64,000 bases of DNA from Streptomyces clavifer (GTDB lineage Bacteria > Actinomycetota > Actinomycetes > Streptomycetales > Streptomycetaceae): NCBI GenBank assembly GCA_014651175.1, contig BMWJ01000004.1, positions 186,001 through 250,000 of the forward strand. The letters run 5' to 3'. The notes under the pieces were generated by a model, which was not told the DNA's origin, ran no database searches, and saw nothing but the letters and a program-made list of their open reading frames with translations. Made by a program: the position numbers and the translations under genes. This document shows, one piece after another, positions 47,306 through 56,819 of the stretch; within the stretch, counting starts at the first letter, position 1, and each line of letters begins with the position of its first letter.

Positions 47306-48430
47306 ATGAGCGCCATGGGCGACGGAACACGGGCGGTTCGAGCAGGGCTGCCCGAGCCGGAGCAGTACGAACCCACACTGCCCGGCCCCGTCTTCGCCGC
47401 GCACTTCCACCTGTCCGGCGTGCCCGTCGGCCCCTATACCTACGGCCGGGAGACGAACCCGACGTGGACCCACCTGGAACGGGCCATCAGCGAGCTGGAG
47501 GCGCCGGAGGAACAGGTCGAGACCACGGTCTTCGCGTCCGGAATGGCGGCAGTCTCGGCCGTACTGCTGTCCGTGGCCCGCGCCGGGGACGCCGTGGTGC
47601 TGCCGGACGACGGCTATCAGGCGCTCCCCCTGGTGCGGGAACAGCTGGAGGCCTACGGCATCGAGGTGCGGACCGCGGCGACCGGCGGCGATGCCCAGCT
47701 GGAGGTCCTCGACGGGGCGAAGCTCCTGTGGATCGAAACGCCCTCCAACCCGGGACTCGACGTCTGCGACGTGCGCCGGCTCGTGGAGGCCGCGCACGCG
47801 GCGGGCGTACTGGTCGCGGTCGACAACACACTGGCCACACCGCTCGGGCAACGGCCGCTGGAGCTGGGAGCGGACTTCTCGGTGGCCAGCGACACCAAGG
47901 GCATGACCGGCCACGGAGACATCCTGCTCGGCCATGTGACCTGCCGGGATCCGCTGCTGTCCGCAGGCGTCCGTCGCTGGCGGAAGGTCGTCGGCGCGAT
48001 CCCCGGTCCCATGGAAGCCTGGCTCGCCCACCGTTCGCTGTCCACCCTGCAGCTGCGCGTCGACCGGCAGTGCTCGACCGCGCTGGTGCTCGCCGAGACA
48101 CTGGCCAAGCGCACCGAGGTGGCGGGGCTGCGGTACCCGGGACTGCCCGAGGACCCCTCGTACCCGACCGCCGTACGGCAGATGCGGCGCTTCGGCTCCG
48201 TCGTCTCGTTCGTGCTGGCGGACAAGGAGACCGCCGAGCGCTTCCTGACCGCGCTCCGGCTGGTCGACGACGCAACGAGCTTCGGTGGCGTGCGATCCAC
48301 CGCGGAGCGCCGGGCCCGCTGGGGCGGGGACGCCGTGCCGGAAGGCTTCATCCGCTTCTCGGTCGGCGCCGAGGACCCGGTGGACCTGCTGGCGGATGTG
48401 GAACGCGCGCTGGACGAAGCCGGCCGCTGA
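47306..48430 (+). CDS. Cystathionine gamma-lyase/synthase-family PLP enzyme
   Basis: A 374-residue Cys/Met-metabolism PLP enzyme. Visible elements are GPYTYGRETNPTWTHLE, FASGMAAVSAVLL, LWIETPSNPGLDVCDV, VDNTLATPLGQ and the PLP Lys in VASDTKGMTGHGDILLG. The family normally has SATK(Y/F); here the segment reads SDTKGM, so the substrate is not certain. The ATG follows GAGGAC by a few bases. It is probably a lyase acting on cystathionine or a related thioether. Confidence 0.9.
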   Translation: MSAMGDGTRAVRAGLPEPEQYEPTLPGPVFAAHFHLSGVPVGPYTYGRETNPTWTHLERAISELEAPEEQVETTVFASGMAAVSAVLLSVARAGDAVVLPDDGYQALPLVREQLEAYGIEVRTAATGGDAQLEVLDGAKLLWIETPSNPGLDVCDVRRLVEAAHAAGVLVAVDNTLATPLGQRPLELGADFSVASDTKGMTGHGDILLGHVTCRDPLLSAGVRRWRKVVGAIPGPMEAWLAHRSLSTLQLRVDRQCSTALVLAETLAKRTEVAGLRYPGLPEDPSYPTAVRQMRRFGSVVSFVLADKETAERFLTALRLVDDATSFGGVRSTAERRARWGGDAVPEGFIRFSVGAEDPVDLLADVERALDEAGR

Positions 48431-48698
48431 CCGCGGGCACTGCTCGGTCCGACTGACCGCGGTGACTTCGCGGTCCGGCAGGACCGGTCCGGGACGGGCG
48501 TCCCCGTCGACCGGGCCGGTCCTGCTCGGGACAGGCGGTCCGAGTCTCCCCCCTCGTGACTCGGACCACCCCGGTTCCTTGCGCAAAGAACCGCCTGGAC
48601 AAGGCTAATTGACTCAGCGTCAGTGTCCAATCACAGTAGCGACAGCTGCCTATCGACAAATTTATAGTTGTGCGGTTCAGAAGCGGGAGGTGCGGACC

Positions 48699-49595
48699 AT
48701 GGACCTGGCGCTGTTGCGCACGTTCGTCGCGGTACACCGGGCCGGATCATTCACTCGGGCCGCCGCTCTGCTCGGGCTGTCCCAGCCCGCCGTCACCTCG
48801 CAGATACGCACACTGGAACGACAGCTGGGCCGACCGCTCTTCCTGCGCAGGGCCAGGGGGGTGACGCCGACCACCGTGGGCGACGAGCTCGCGCACCGTG
48901 CCGCACCCCACCTGGACGCCCTGGTCGAGATCGCCGAGGCCGGTCTGGGCGACGATCCGGGGGTGCGGACCCTGCATCTGGCCGGCCCTCCGGAGTTCAC
49001 CTCCATACGCGCGCTCCCCGCCCTCACCCCGCTGATCGCCCAAGGGCTGGCGTTACGCACCACGTTCCTCGCGCATGCCGAGGACGCGCTGGAAGGACTG
49101 GCCGCCGGACACCACGATCTGGCCATCACCACGGCACGTCCGCGGGGTGGCCTCCTCACATCGACCACTCTCTGCGACGAGGAGCACGTCCTGGTCGCCG
49201 CCCCGCGCTGGGCCGCACGCCTGGGCCCCGGGACGCTGCGCCACAGGGGTTCGGTGGTCCTGGAGCAGCTGCCCGTGGTCGAAGTGCACGAGAGCCTGCC
49301 CCTCGTCTCCCGCTACTGGGCCGCCGTGTTCGACAGCAGGCCCGCCGCGTCCGCCACGGTGGTCGCACCCGATCTCCGCGCGGTCCTGGAGTGCGCGGCG
49401 GCCGGGGCGGGCCTCGCCGTGCTCCCGCGCTACCTGTGCGAGCTCGCACTGGAGCGGGGTGAGGTCGTGGCCCTGCTCGACCCTCCGGTACCGCCGCTGC
49501 GGACGTACTTCCTCGTCGTGAGGACCGGCACCATGGCGCTTCCGCACATCGCGCGGGCGCACGAGTGGCTGGTGCGTGCTGCCGTGGACTGGTGA
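48699..49595 (+). CDS. LysR-family transcriptional regulator
   Basis: A 298-residue LysR-type regulator. The helix-turn-helix is FTRAAALLGLSQPAVTSQIRTLERQLG within residues 1-60 (the first of these helices starts at SFTRAAALL). The C-terminal effector domain (about 90-295) includes LHLAGPPEFTSIRALP and LAVLPRYLCELAL. The ATG at 48699 follows GGGAGG by 7 bases; the longer frame from 48609 lacks this. The target is unknown. The 268 bases upstream hold its own promoter. Confidence 0.92.
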   Translation: MDLALLRTFVAVHRAGSFTRAAALLGLSQPAVTSQIRTLERQLGRPLFLRRARGVTPTTVGDELAHRAAPHLDALVEIAEAGLGDDPGVRTLHLAGPPEFTSIRALPALTPLIAQGLALRTTFLAHAEDALEGLAAGHHDLAITTARPRGGLLTSTTLCDEEHVLVAAPRWAARLGPGTLRHRGSVVLEQLPVVEVHESLPLVSRYWAAVFDSRPAASATVVAPDLRAVLECAAAGAGLAVLPRYLCELALERGEVVALLDPPVPPLRTYFLVVRTGTMALPHIARAHEWLVRAAVDW

Positions 49596-49647
49596 CCTGT
49601 CGGCCCGCACGAGTTTCAGATCGGCTTTCCTGGGCCACTCTCTTGCC

Positions 49648-50127
49648 ATGACCGAACGTCCTGTGGTCAAGCGCACCGCACGTGCCGTCCTGCTCGACGG
49701 CGATGACCTCATCCTGATCAAACGCACCAAGCCCGGGGTGGATCCGTACTGGGTCACACCAGGAGGCGGGGTCGAGCCGGAGGACGACACCGTCATCGAC
49801 GCCCTGCACCGCGAGGTCGACGAGGAGCTCGGCGCCAAGATCGTCGACGTCGTGCCCTGTTTCGTCGACACCGTGGAACACATCGCGGGCGGTGGGGTGA
49901 AGGGCGTCAAGGTGCAGCACTTCTTCGTCTGCCGGCTCGAGTCGATGGACCTCTCCCGACGGCACGGCCCGGAGATCGACGAACCCTGCGGAGAATACGA
50001 GATCGTGCGCGTGCCGTTCAGCCGCGTCGGCATCGCGGCCGTGCACCTGGTTCCACTGTCCTTGCGGCACTACCTGGACGGAAACATCGAGGGAGTGCGG
50101 GCGATGCATGCGCCCGACCTGGGCTGA
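49648..50127 (+). CDS. Nudix hydrolase
   Basis: A 159-residue Nudix protein. The Nudix box GGGVEPEDDTVIDALHREVDEELGA (positions about 46-70) carries the catalytic REVDEEL of G-x5-E-x7-REUxEExGU. Members hydrolyse nucleoside diphosphates linked to other groups; the substrate cannot be told from this. The ATG at 49648 (MTERPVVKRTARAVLL) is preferred over the longer frame from 49576. Confidence 0.93.
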   Translation: MTERPVVKRTARAVLLDGDDLILIKRTKPGVDPYWVTPGGGVEPEDDTVIDALHREVDEELGAKIVDVVPCFVDTVEHIAGGGVKGVKVQHFFVCRLESMDLSRRHGPEIDEPCGEYEIVRVPFSRVGIAAVHLVPLSLRHYLDGNIEGVRAMHAPDLG

Positions 50128-50939
50128 GGAAGGATCCGGAACGCCGAACCCCGGTCACGACCGCTCCGGGCGGCGGGAACACCGAGGCCGGTGCACGGGG
50201 GACGCTCCCGCTCTCGGGTGACTCCCACCCCGGGCTTGTCACCGTGTTTCACGTGAAACCCTCTGAAGCGCTCCGATCGCCGTAGCGTCCTCGCCGCTCG
50301 CGTCGCCGTGTCCGTGAGCTGGCTGGGACTCACTGTGGGGCGACTGGTGCCGGGCCTCGCCGTGTCCCTCACCGGGGACCCCGTCCTGGCCCCGGCCGCT
50401 ACTCATGCCATGAAGACCTTCGCGGACTCGCTCATGGTGGAGGGTGGCCCTGCTCTCGGTCGTCACCGGCCTGGTGCCGATGGCCGGCACGCACCGGGGG
50501 CGGCCAGGCACCGTCGGCGTGGACGACGTTCTGGCTGCCGCTGACCACTGCACCCCTGCCCCTCTTTTCGCCTCGTCCGGGCATGGATGATGCCGCGACC
50601 CGGGGCACAGGGGCATCGCCTGGTGGTCGCGCCCTCGTTGGCCACCGCCACGTGCCTCTTCAGTACCGCGATCCGGGTGCTGAAGGCATGCGGGCCGACC
50701 ACCCGCCATGAACCACGGCAGCCGACGGTTGCATGCCGCGGCCGGCCGTGCCGGGCCCCCTTGTCGGCGGGCGGCTGCCGCACACGACACCTCGATGTCG
50801 GATCCAGGGGCGACCGAGGGCTTCGCGGAGCACGGGCGCTCTGCCCGCCAGGAACCCCGGCGGCCGGCGGTTGCGCCTACCGGCGCACAGCCGCCGGCCA
50901 CACACGCGGCGACAGCCGGGGAAGCGGGCGCCCCCGGAG
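50128..50939. other. Long intergenic stretch with a parS site and no clear gene
   Basis: About 810 bases between the Nudix and MFS genes. A perfect parS lies at 50246-50259. Several open frames cross the region, for example plus-strand 50308-50544, but none shows recognisable family residues. Some may be decayed coding sequence, but I cannot name an ancestor. Confidence 0.45.
50246..50259. promoter_or_regulatory. parS: parS site (ParB-binding)
   Basis: GTTTCACGTGAAAC is a perfect consensus match in the intergenic region after the Nudix gene. Confidence 0.92.
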
Positions 50940-52151
50940 TCAGCGCCGGCCTGCGGCCACAGCAGTGGGTTCGGGAGCCGGCTCGACCGCCGGCCGGTCA
51001 CGGTCGGCCGTGCGGCGCTCCAGAGCACCGGAGAGAAGCGCGAGGAGCAGTGCCGACGCGGCGAGAGCGGCGCCGACCCAGTTGGGTGCCGTGTAGCCGA
51101 AGCCGGCCGCGATGACCATGCCACCCAGCCAGGCCGCCAGTGCGTTCCCGAGGTTGAACGCTCCGATGTTGACGGCTGAGGCCAGCGTGGGTGCGCCTGC
51201 TGCCTGATCGAGCACACGCTTCTGGAGCGGCGGCACCGTCGCGAAGCCCAGGCCCCCGATGAGGACGATGGTGACCGCGGCAGCGATCTTGTCGTGGGCC
51301 GTCAGCGTGAACAGGGCCAGGACGGCGGCGAGCGCACCGAGGGAGACGTACAGCATCGGCATCAGGTGTCGGTCGGCGAACCTGCCGCCGAGCAGGTTGC
51401 CACCGACCATGCCGAGCCCGAAGAGGACGAGCAGCCAGGTGACGGAGGACGGCGCGTAGCCGGCGGTCCCGGTCATCATGGGCGTGATGTAGGTGATCGC
51501 CGCGAAGACACCGCCGAAGCCCAGAACGGTCATGGCCATGGCGAGAAGCACCTGCACGTTCCGGAACGCGGCGAGCTCGTGTCGGATGCGCACACCCTCC
51601 GGCTTCGGCTGCTCGGGGACGAGCTTCGCCACCCCGAGAAGACCGAGGACGCCGAGTCCGGCGACGACGAAGAACGTGATCCTCCAGCCGGCGCTCTGGC
51701 CGATGTAGGTGCCGAGAGGGACTCCGACCACGTTGGCGACAGTGAGTCCGGTGAACATCATGGCGATGGCACCCGCCTTCTTCTCCGGGGCCACCAGATC
51801 GGCGGCGACCACCGATCCGATTCCGAAGAAGGCTCCGTGCGCGAGCGAGGCGACCACCCGCCCGACGAGCATGACTTCGAAGACCGGGGCGAGGGCGGAG
51901 ACCACGTTGCCGACGATGAACAGCCCCATCAGGAGCATCAGCATGCGCTTTCGGGTGACCCGCGTGCCGAGCACCGTCATCAGCGGAGCACCGAGGACCA
52001 CCCCCAGGGCGTAGCCGGTGACCAGAAAGCCCGCGGTGGGAATCGAGACCTGGAAGTCCGCAGCGACCTCGGGGAGCAGCCCCATGATCACGAATTCGGT
52101 CGTCCCGATTCCGAATGCCCCGATGGCCAGGGCGAGGAGCGCGAGCGGCAT
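50940..52151 (-). CDS. MFS transporter, drug/arabinose-efflux type
   Basis: A 403-residue membrane transporter with 12 helices. The N-terminus LLALAIGAFGIGTTEFVIMG and LLPEVAADFQVSIPTAG are typical of the DHA1 (AraJ/YdhP/Cmx) branch, and motif A lies near GAPLMTVLGTRVTRKRML. It likely exports small hydrophobic compounds. The ATG at 52151 follows AGGAAGG at usable distance; GTG at 52160 is too close to it. A MarR gene is divergent with 143 bases between, the usual arrangement for a repressor and its efflux gene. Confidence 0.93.
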   Translation of the reverse strand: MPLALLALAIGAFGIGTTEFVIMGLLPEVAADFQVSIPTAGFLVTGYALGVVLGAPLMTVLGTRVTRKRMLMLLMGLFIVGNVVSALAPVFEVMLVGRVVASLAHGAFFGIGSVVAADLVAPEKKAGAIAMMFTGLTVANVVGVPLGTYIGQSAGWRITFFVVAGLGVLGLLGVAKLVPEQPKPEGVRIRHELAAFRNVQVLLAMAMTVLGFGGVFAAITYITPMMTGTAGYAPSSVTWLLVLFGLGMVGGNLLGGRFADRHLMPMLYVSLGALAAVLALFTLTAHDKIAAAVTIVLIGGLGFATVPPLQKRVLDQAAGAPTLASAVNIGAFNLGNALAAWLGGMVIAAGFGYTAPNWVGAALAASALLLALLSGALERRTADRDRPAVEPAPEPTAVAAGRR

Positions 52152-52183
52152 GGGTTCCACCTTCCTGAAGGTTGCGTCTGCGC

Positions 52184-52229
52184 CTTACAAGCGTTCACAA
52201 TAATTGCAGACGCGGCCTACTTGCAAGCG
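52184..52229. promoter_or_regulatory. Candidate MarR operator pair between mfs and marR
   Basis: CTTACAAGCG (52184-52193) and CTTGCAAGCG (52220-52229) repeat at 36-bp spacing, and CTTGCAAG is a perfect 8-bp dyad. The stretch between is AT-rich. The location between divergent MFS and MarR genes makes it the best operator candidate. Confidence 0.5.
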
Positions 52230-52294
52230 CGGGCTATTGCGCACGTGACCTACCCTTGGACGCAAGCAGCTCCGGCACGGAGGAGAGAAGACAG

Positions 52295-52753
52295 ATGACA
52301 GCAACGGACCCCGCACTGACCGCCCTCTCCCAGAGCTGGTGCGCCCTCTCGCTGCTCCACGGGAGGATCGAGGCCCACATCGAGCGGGCCCTCCAGTCCG
52401 GTCACGGCCTCAGCGTGCGTGAGTACTCGCTGCTCGACGTCCTGAGCCGCCAGCACAGCGGCACGGGCGGCCACCTCCAGATGAAGCAGGTGGCGGACGC
52501 CGTGGTGCTGAGCCAGAGCGCCACCACACGGCTCGTGACCCGGCTCGAGGACCGTGGGCTACTCACCCGGTACCTGTGCGACACGGACCGGCGGGGCATC
52601 TACACCGATGTCACGGAAGCCGGCCTCGCACTCCTGGACGAGGCCAGGCCGACCAACGACACCGCCCTGCGGGCCGCTCTCGACGAGGCGGCCAAGAACC
52701 CCGAGCTGGCCCCGCTCGTCCGCACGGTCGAAGCACTCAAGGTCCCCGCCTGA
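52295..52753 (+). CDS. MarR-family transcriptional regulator
   Basis: A 152-residue winged-helix regulator. The DNA-binding part is LQMKQVADAVVLSQSATTRLVTRLEDRGLL, followed by the wing RGIYTDVTEAGLALLDEA. The start at 52295 follows GGAGGAGAG by about 7 bases; the longer frame from 52172 has no site. It probably represses itself and the divergent MFS gene until an inducer binds. Confidence 0.94.
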   Translation: MTATDPALTALSQSWCALSLLHGRIEAHIERALQSGHGLSVREYSLLDVLSRQHSGTGGHLQMKQVADAVVLSQSATTRLVTRLEDRGLLTRYLCDTDRRGIYTDVTEAGLALLDEARPTNDTALRAALDEAAKNPELAPLVRTVEALKVPA

Positions 52754-52780
52754 GCCGACGGGTTGCGTAGTCTGCCGATC

Positions 52781-53233
52781 ATGAGCGATCTCGAGATACG
52801 CCCCGCCGTCCTCACCGACATTCCGGCCGTCGTAGCCATGCTCGCCGATGACCCGCTCGGTGCCCGGCGGGAGTCACCGGACGATCTCTCCCCGTACGAA
52901 GCCGCGTTCCGACGTCTGACCGACGACCCCAACCAGCGCATCGTCGTCGCCGTGCGCGAAGAACGCGTCGTCGGAACCCTGCAGCTCACGGTTGTCCCGG
53001 GGCTGTCCCGGCGCGGTGCGACACGCTCGATCATCGAGGGCGTCCGGGTCCATTCCGATGAGCGCGGCAGCGGCCTGGGCACCCAGCTGATCCAGTGGGC
53101 CGTCGATGAGTCCCGGCGCCAGAGTTGCCGGCTGGTGCAGCTGACATCCGACACCACCCGCACCGACGCCCACCGCTTCTACGAGCGGCTCGGTTTCGCC
53201 GCAAGCCATGTGGGGTTCAAGCTCACACTCTGA
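52781..53233 (+). CDS. GNAT-family N-acetyltransferase
   Basis: A 150-residue acetyltransferase. The acetyl-CoA-binding motif A is visible as IEGVRVHSDERGSGLGTQLI (Q/R-x2-G-x-G/A in RGSGLG), with motif B in DAHRFYERLGFAASHVGF. The substrate is unknown. The ATG at 52781 lies 27 bases past the marR stop, so it may belong to the same transcript. Confidence 0.93.
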   Translation: MSDLEIRPAVLTDIPAVVAMLADDPLGARRESPDDLSPYEAAFRRLTDDPNQRIVVAVREERVVGTLQLTVVPGLSRRGATRSIIEGVRVHSDERGSGLGTQLIQWAVDESRRQSCRLVQLTSDTTRTDAHRFYERLGFAASHVGFKLTL

Positions 53234-53304
53234 AACCGGGAAGACCGCCTTGAGCTCCCAGGAGCCCGGAGCACCTGGGCGGGCTCCACCGCCCGGAGGC
53301 ACGT

Positions 53305-54468
53305 ATGCATCACATCGACGACGAGCAACGCCGGATCAGGCTCGGCAGGCGGCATCTGCTGGCCCGGTCCCTGCGGGCCTCCTCCGTCGTGAAAGTGGCG
53401 GACGCGGTGGTGGCCCTGCACGCCACCGACGCGGCTACGGTCTATCTCTCCACCTGCGCCCGGCTGTCCGAGCCGAACGTCGAAACGGTGGAACGCGCCC
53501 TCTACGAGGACGTCTCACTGGTGCGCCTGCTCTCCATGCGGAACACCCTGTTCGCCATGTCCACGGATGCGGCCCGCTTCGTGGACGCCTCCCACGCGCG
53601 GGCGGTGGCAGCCAAGGAGCGCCGGACCTTCCTCAAACACCTGAGGGAGGACGGAAAGGGGCTGGACGAGCACTGGCTCGCCGAAGTAGAGCGGGGGACG
53701 CTCACCGTCCTCGACGAACGGGGTCGTGCCACTGGGAGCGAGCTCTCCGCGGTAGTTCCCTCGCTGCGCACGAAGATCACCGTCTTCCCCGGCACGAGGC
53801 AGGAAACGGTCCAGGGCGTCGCGTCGCGGGTCATCCGTCTGCTGGCCGCCGACGGACGCATCCGGCGGGACCGGCCGCGCGGTGCCTGGACCTCCAGCCA
53901 GTTCCGCTGGACGGCCACCACGCCGTGGCCGGCGGCGGATCCCGCCGAGGCACGAACAGAGGTGGCCCGGCGCTGGCTCTTCTCGTACGGCCCTGCAACG
54001 GAGGCCGACCTGAAATGGTGGACCGGCTGGGGTGTGCGGGAGACCCGTCAGGCACTGGCCGCAGTCACTGCCGAGGAGGTTTCGCTGGACAGCGGCGCCT
54101 CGGGCTGGGTCGTGCCGGGGGACCTCGCTCCCGAGCCGCCCCCGGAGCCCTGGGCGGCACTTCTGCCCGGCCTCGATCCCAGTGCGATGGGCTGGACCGA
54201 TCGAGCCTTCCACCTGCGGGCCGATCATCGTGGGGCGCTCTTCGACCGGGCCGGCAACATCGGTCCGACGGTGTGGTGGAACGGGACGATCGTGGGCGGC
54301 TGGGCGCAGCGCGCGGACGGCGAGCTGGTGTGGCGGCTGCTCTCCGACGTGGGCCGGGAGGCCGTCCGCCACATCGAGCAGGAGGCTGCCGGGTTGTCGG
54401 CCTGGGTGGGCGGGGCGCGGGTCACTCCCCGCTTCCGCACACCTCTGGAGCGCGAACTGACGGCATGA
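53305..54468 (+). CDS. Winged helix DNA-binding domain-containing protein (HTH_42/YcaQ-like)
   Basis: A 387-residue protein with tandem winged-helix units, of the family that includes AlkX and YcaQ DNA glycosylase/interstrand-crosslink repair proteins. Characteristic parts are VVALHATDAATVYLSTCARL, LVRLLSMRNTLFAMS, PRGAWTSSQFRWTATTPW and PTVWWNGTIVGGWAQRADGE. A role in DNA damage repair or DNA binding is likely from the family. The ATG at 53305 follows GGAGGCACGT by a few bases. A parS site follows its stop by 23 bases. Confidence 0.88.
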   Translation: MHHIDDEQRRIRLGRRHLLARSLRASSVVKVADAVVALHATDAATVYLSTCARLSEPNVETVERALYEDVSLVRLLSMRNTLFAMSTDAARFVDASHARAVAAKERRTFLKHLREDGKGLDEHWLAEVERGTLTVLDERGRATGSELSAVVPSLRTKITVFPGTRQETVQGVASRVIRLLAADGRIRRDRPRGAWTSSQFRWTATTPWPAADPAEARTEVARRWLFSYGPATEADLKWWTGWGVRETRQALAAVTAEEVSLDSGASGWVVPGDLAPEPPPEPWAALLPGLDPSAMGWTDRAFHLRADHRGALFDRAGNIGPTVWWNGTIVGGWAQRADGELVWRLLSDVGREAVRHIEQEAAGLSAWVGGARVTPRFRTPLERELTA

Positions 54469-54490
54469 ACGGCCCGCCCCACCGGTTGTC

Positions 54491-54504
54491 GTTTCACGTG
54501 AAAC
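54491..54504. promoter_or_regulatory. parS: parS site (ParB-binding)
   Basis: GTTTCACGTGAAAC, perfect match, between the convergent winged-helix and serine hydrolase genes. Confidence 0.92.
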
Positions 54505-54562
54505 GACGACCGCGAGACACCTGCCGTGAGTGCGCTCGGGTAGCCCGGCCCGCTCCGGCGGC

Positions 54563-55942
54563 TCAGGTGACGAGTCCGCGCCACCCGCCCTCGTCCACGC
54601 CACCGGGCACTGCCGCCCGGGGTTCGTACGGCGTCCGGGTGAAAACGAACGATCCCAGGTCGAGGTGATCCACCGTGCCGTCGGCGGAGCGGACGACGCG
54701 GAGCGTCTCCCCCGCGTAGTAGCCGCTGAGCCCGGTCCAGGTGCCGTCCGGGCATGCGCGGAAGCGGGCACCGCGTCCCGTACCGCGCAACGGCTGCAGC
54801 TCGAAGCCCCGGTCGGCGAGCAGCTTCAGTGTGTGGATGCTCGTTCCCCAGTACCAGGGGCCGGTCAGCGCCAGCAGTTCCTCGTCCACCTCGGGCAGCG
54901 GGCGCCAGGGCTCCGGGATCCTCGGCTCCGCATCGGCGACGATCTGCACGAGGTCCGCGGCCACCGCACCGGCGAGCGGGCCGGAGGTGGCGTTGGCGAG
55001 CACCACTGCGGCCACATCGTCCTCGACGCTGATCCACAGCGCGGCAAGGAAGCCCGGCAGCGACCCCGAGTGACCGAGGAGCGTGCGGCCCTCCCGCTGC
55101 ACCACCTGGAGGCCGAGGCCGTAATTCCCTGCCCAGTCGCCCGCTTCGGGCGGTGCCACGGGCGTACGCATCTCCTCGACCGACGTGGCCCGGAGCACGC
55201 GTTCGTCCCCGCGAGCGAGGAAGGAAGCGAACCGGAGAAGGTCGGAGGTGGTCGACCAGAGCTGACCGGCCGGAGCCATCAGTCCGAGGTCCTCGGCCGG
55301 TTCGGGCAGCATGACGTCGGCCCACGGATGGACGGCCCAGCCGCCCGCATGCGGTGCCTGTGCCGATGCGGTCGTACGGTCCATCCCCAGCGGATCCAGG
55401 ATCTCCCGGCGCAGCACTTCCGCCCAGGCGTCACCGCGCACCCTCTCGACAAGCGATCCGAGCAGCGTGTAGCCAGGATTGGAGTAATGGTGCCTGTGGC
55501 CCGGCGGGTGCATCAGCGGCTCGTCACCGAGAACGGCGGCCAGGTCCGGCCGCGTGCTACCGGGCGTCCTCTCCCACCAGGGTGCGGGCGTCTCCGCCCC
55601 GAGTCCGGCACTGTGACCCAGCAGCTGACGGGCGGTCACGTGTCCGACGCCCGTACCCGGCAGGTGCTTCTCCAGCGGGTCGTCCAGATGGAGGAGGCCT
55701 TCGTCACGGAGGCGCAGCACCAGCACGGCGGTGAACGTCTTGGTGATGGAGCCGATCCTGAACTGCGTATCGTCGTCGGGAGCATGCCCCTCCACGCAGC
55801 TGCGTGAGCCACTCCAGGCGATCCGGCCCTCGCGCTGAACAGCGGCGACGAGAGAAGGCGCGCGGCCTTCGGACTGGGCCGTGGCAATGCGGTGGAGCAG
55901 GGCACGCCGGGTGCCGGGAAGCAGCGCTTCGGAAGTGGTCAT
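54563..55942 (-). CDS. Serine hydrolase of the beta-lactamase class C / D-aminopeptidase family
   Basis: A 459-residue soluble protein with a serine-hydrolase domain (about 10-345). The catalytic SxxK is SITK (in RIGSITKTFTAVL), YxN is YSNPG, and the third motif is HSG in LLGHSGSLPG. The C-terminal about 110 residues are a lipocalin-like extra domain. No signal peptide is obvious, so it is probably cytoplasmic and not a true resistance beta-lactamase. The ATG at 55942 is preferred to an in-frame TTG two codons earlier. Confidence 0.9.
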   Translation of the reverse strand: MTTSEALLPGTRRALLHRIATAQSEGRAPSLVAAVQREGRIAWSGSRSCVEGHAPDDDTQFRIGSITKTFTAVLVLRLRDEGLLHLDDPLEKHLPGTGVGHVTARQLLGHSAGLGAETPAPWWERTPGSTRPDLAAVLGDEPLMHPPGHRHHYSNPGYTLLGSLVERVRGDAWAEVLRREILDPLGMDRTTASAQAPHAGGWAVHPWADVMLPEPAEDLGLMAPAGQLWSTTSDLLRFASFLARGDERVLRATSVEEMRTPVAPPEAGDWAGNYGLGLQVVQREGRTLLGHSGSLPGFLAALWISVEDDVAAVVLANATSGPLAGAVAADLVQIVADAEPRIPEPWRPLPEVDEELLALTGPWYWGTSIHTLKLLADRGFELQPLRGTGRGARFRACPDGTWTGLSGYYAGETLRVVRSADGTVDHLDLGSFVFTRTPYEPRAAVPGGVDEGGWRGLVT

Positions 55943-56088
55943 GGTCAAGAACTACCCGTGCGGCAGCCGTCTCGCGAGCATTTTTCACAGCCGGGACCGG
56001 GCTCCGGTCCTCACCCTGCCCGGCCCTCGAGCCGTAGGGCCCCGGACCGGCGGGACGTGCCGCACGGCACCGGGGCGCACTGCGCCGC

Positions 56089-56673
56089 TCAGCGCTTCCG
56101 GCTGTAGGTCCTGACCAGCACACCGTTGTCGAATGTGCGGACGTTCTCCAGGGCGAAGTCGGTGACCGCGAAATCCGCGCCGAACATGGGCATTCCGGAC
56201 CCGTACACCTGCGGATAGGTCTTGATGACGAGTTCGTCGACCTCACCGATCAGCTCACCGGCCAGCCGGGATCCGCCACAGAGCCAGATGCCCAGTTCGC
56301 TGTCCTGCGCCTTGAGTTCCCTGATCCGTCCGACCACATCGCCGGAAACGAGCTCCACGTTCGGGTCGGGGGACTCCCGCAGAGTCCGGGAGGCCACGAG
56401 CTCCGCCATGTGCCCGTACGGACTGGTGAGGCCGGCGTCCAGGGCGATCTGATAGCTGGCCCGCCCCTGGATCACGGTGTCGAAACGCCGGTTCTTCACC
56501 TCACCGAATCCCAGCACCTCGCGGCCTTGCGCCGAGACCGTCTCCGGGTACTCCGACGTGAGGAACTCGATCATCTCCTCATCGACGAAGGCCATCATCG
56601 ACGTGGCGTCCCCGCCCGGATCACCGATGAATCCGTCGATGGAGCAGGCGACGAAGTAAGTGAGCTTTCGCAT
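56089..56673 (-). CDS. Dihydrofolate reductase-family protein (RibD C-terminal fold)
   Basis: A 194-residue NADPH-binding-fold protein. MRKLTYFVACSIDGFIGDPGG at the start, SELGIWLCGGSRLAGELIGE in the middle and the final ALENVRTFDNGVLVRTYSRKR are diagnostic of the small YwjB/RibD-like family. The reaction is unknown. The ATG at 56673 follows GGGGAC by a few bases. It is divergent from a TetR regulator with 146 bases between, so it is likely its target. Confidence 0.9.
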   Translation of the reverse strand: MRKLTYFVACSIDGFIGDPGGDATSMMAFVDEEMIEFLTSEYPETVSAQGREVLGFGEVKNRRFDTVIQGRASYQIALDAGLTSPYGHMAELVASRTLRESPDPNVELVSGDVVGRIRELKAQDSELGIWLCGGSRLAGELIGEVDELVIKTYPQVYGSGMPMFGADFAVTDFALENVRTFDNGVLVRTYSRKR

Positions 56674-56819
56674 GAGGTCCCCGTTCCGCGCAGGTCTGTT
56701 GCTTCGGTCGTGCCCGGCAGCGGTACCGTCGGCCACCGCCCCAACTACTGCACATAGAGTGCTTCATACGTAGTGGTTAAGCAAGCCTCTTTCGGAGGCA
56801 CGCCGGACAGGAGAGGACC

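Noticed and set aside
50308-50544. Small protein gene in the region after the Nudix gene
   Set aside because: No ribosome site, no family residues, and the frame turns into an Arg/Gly-rich shadow after about 50 codons.
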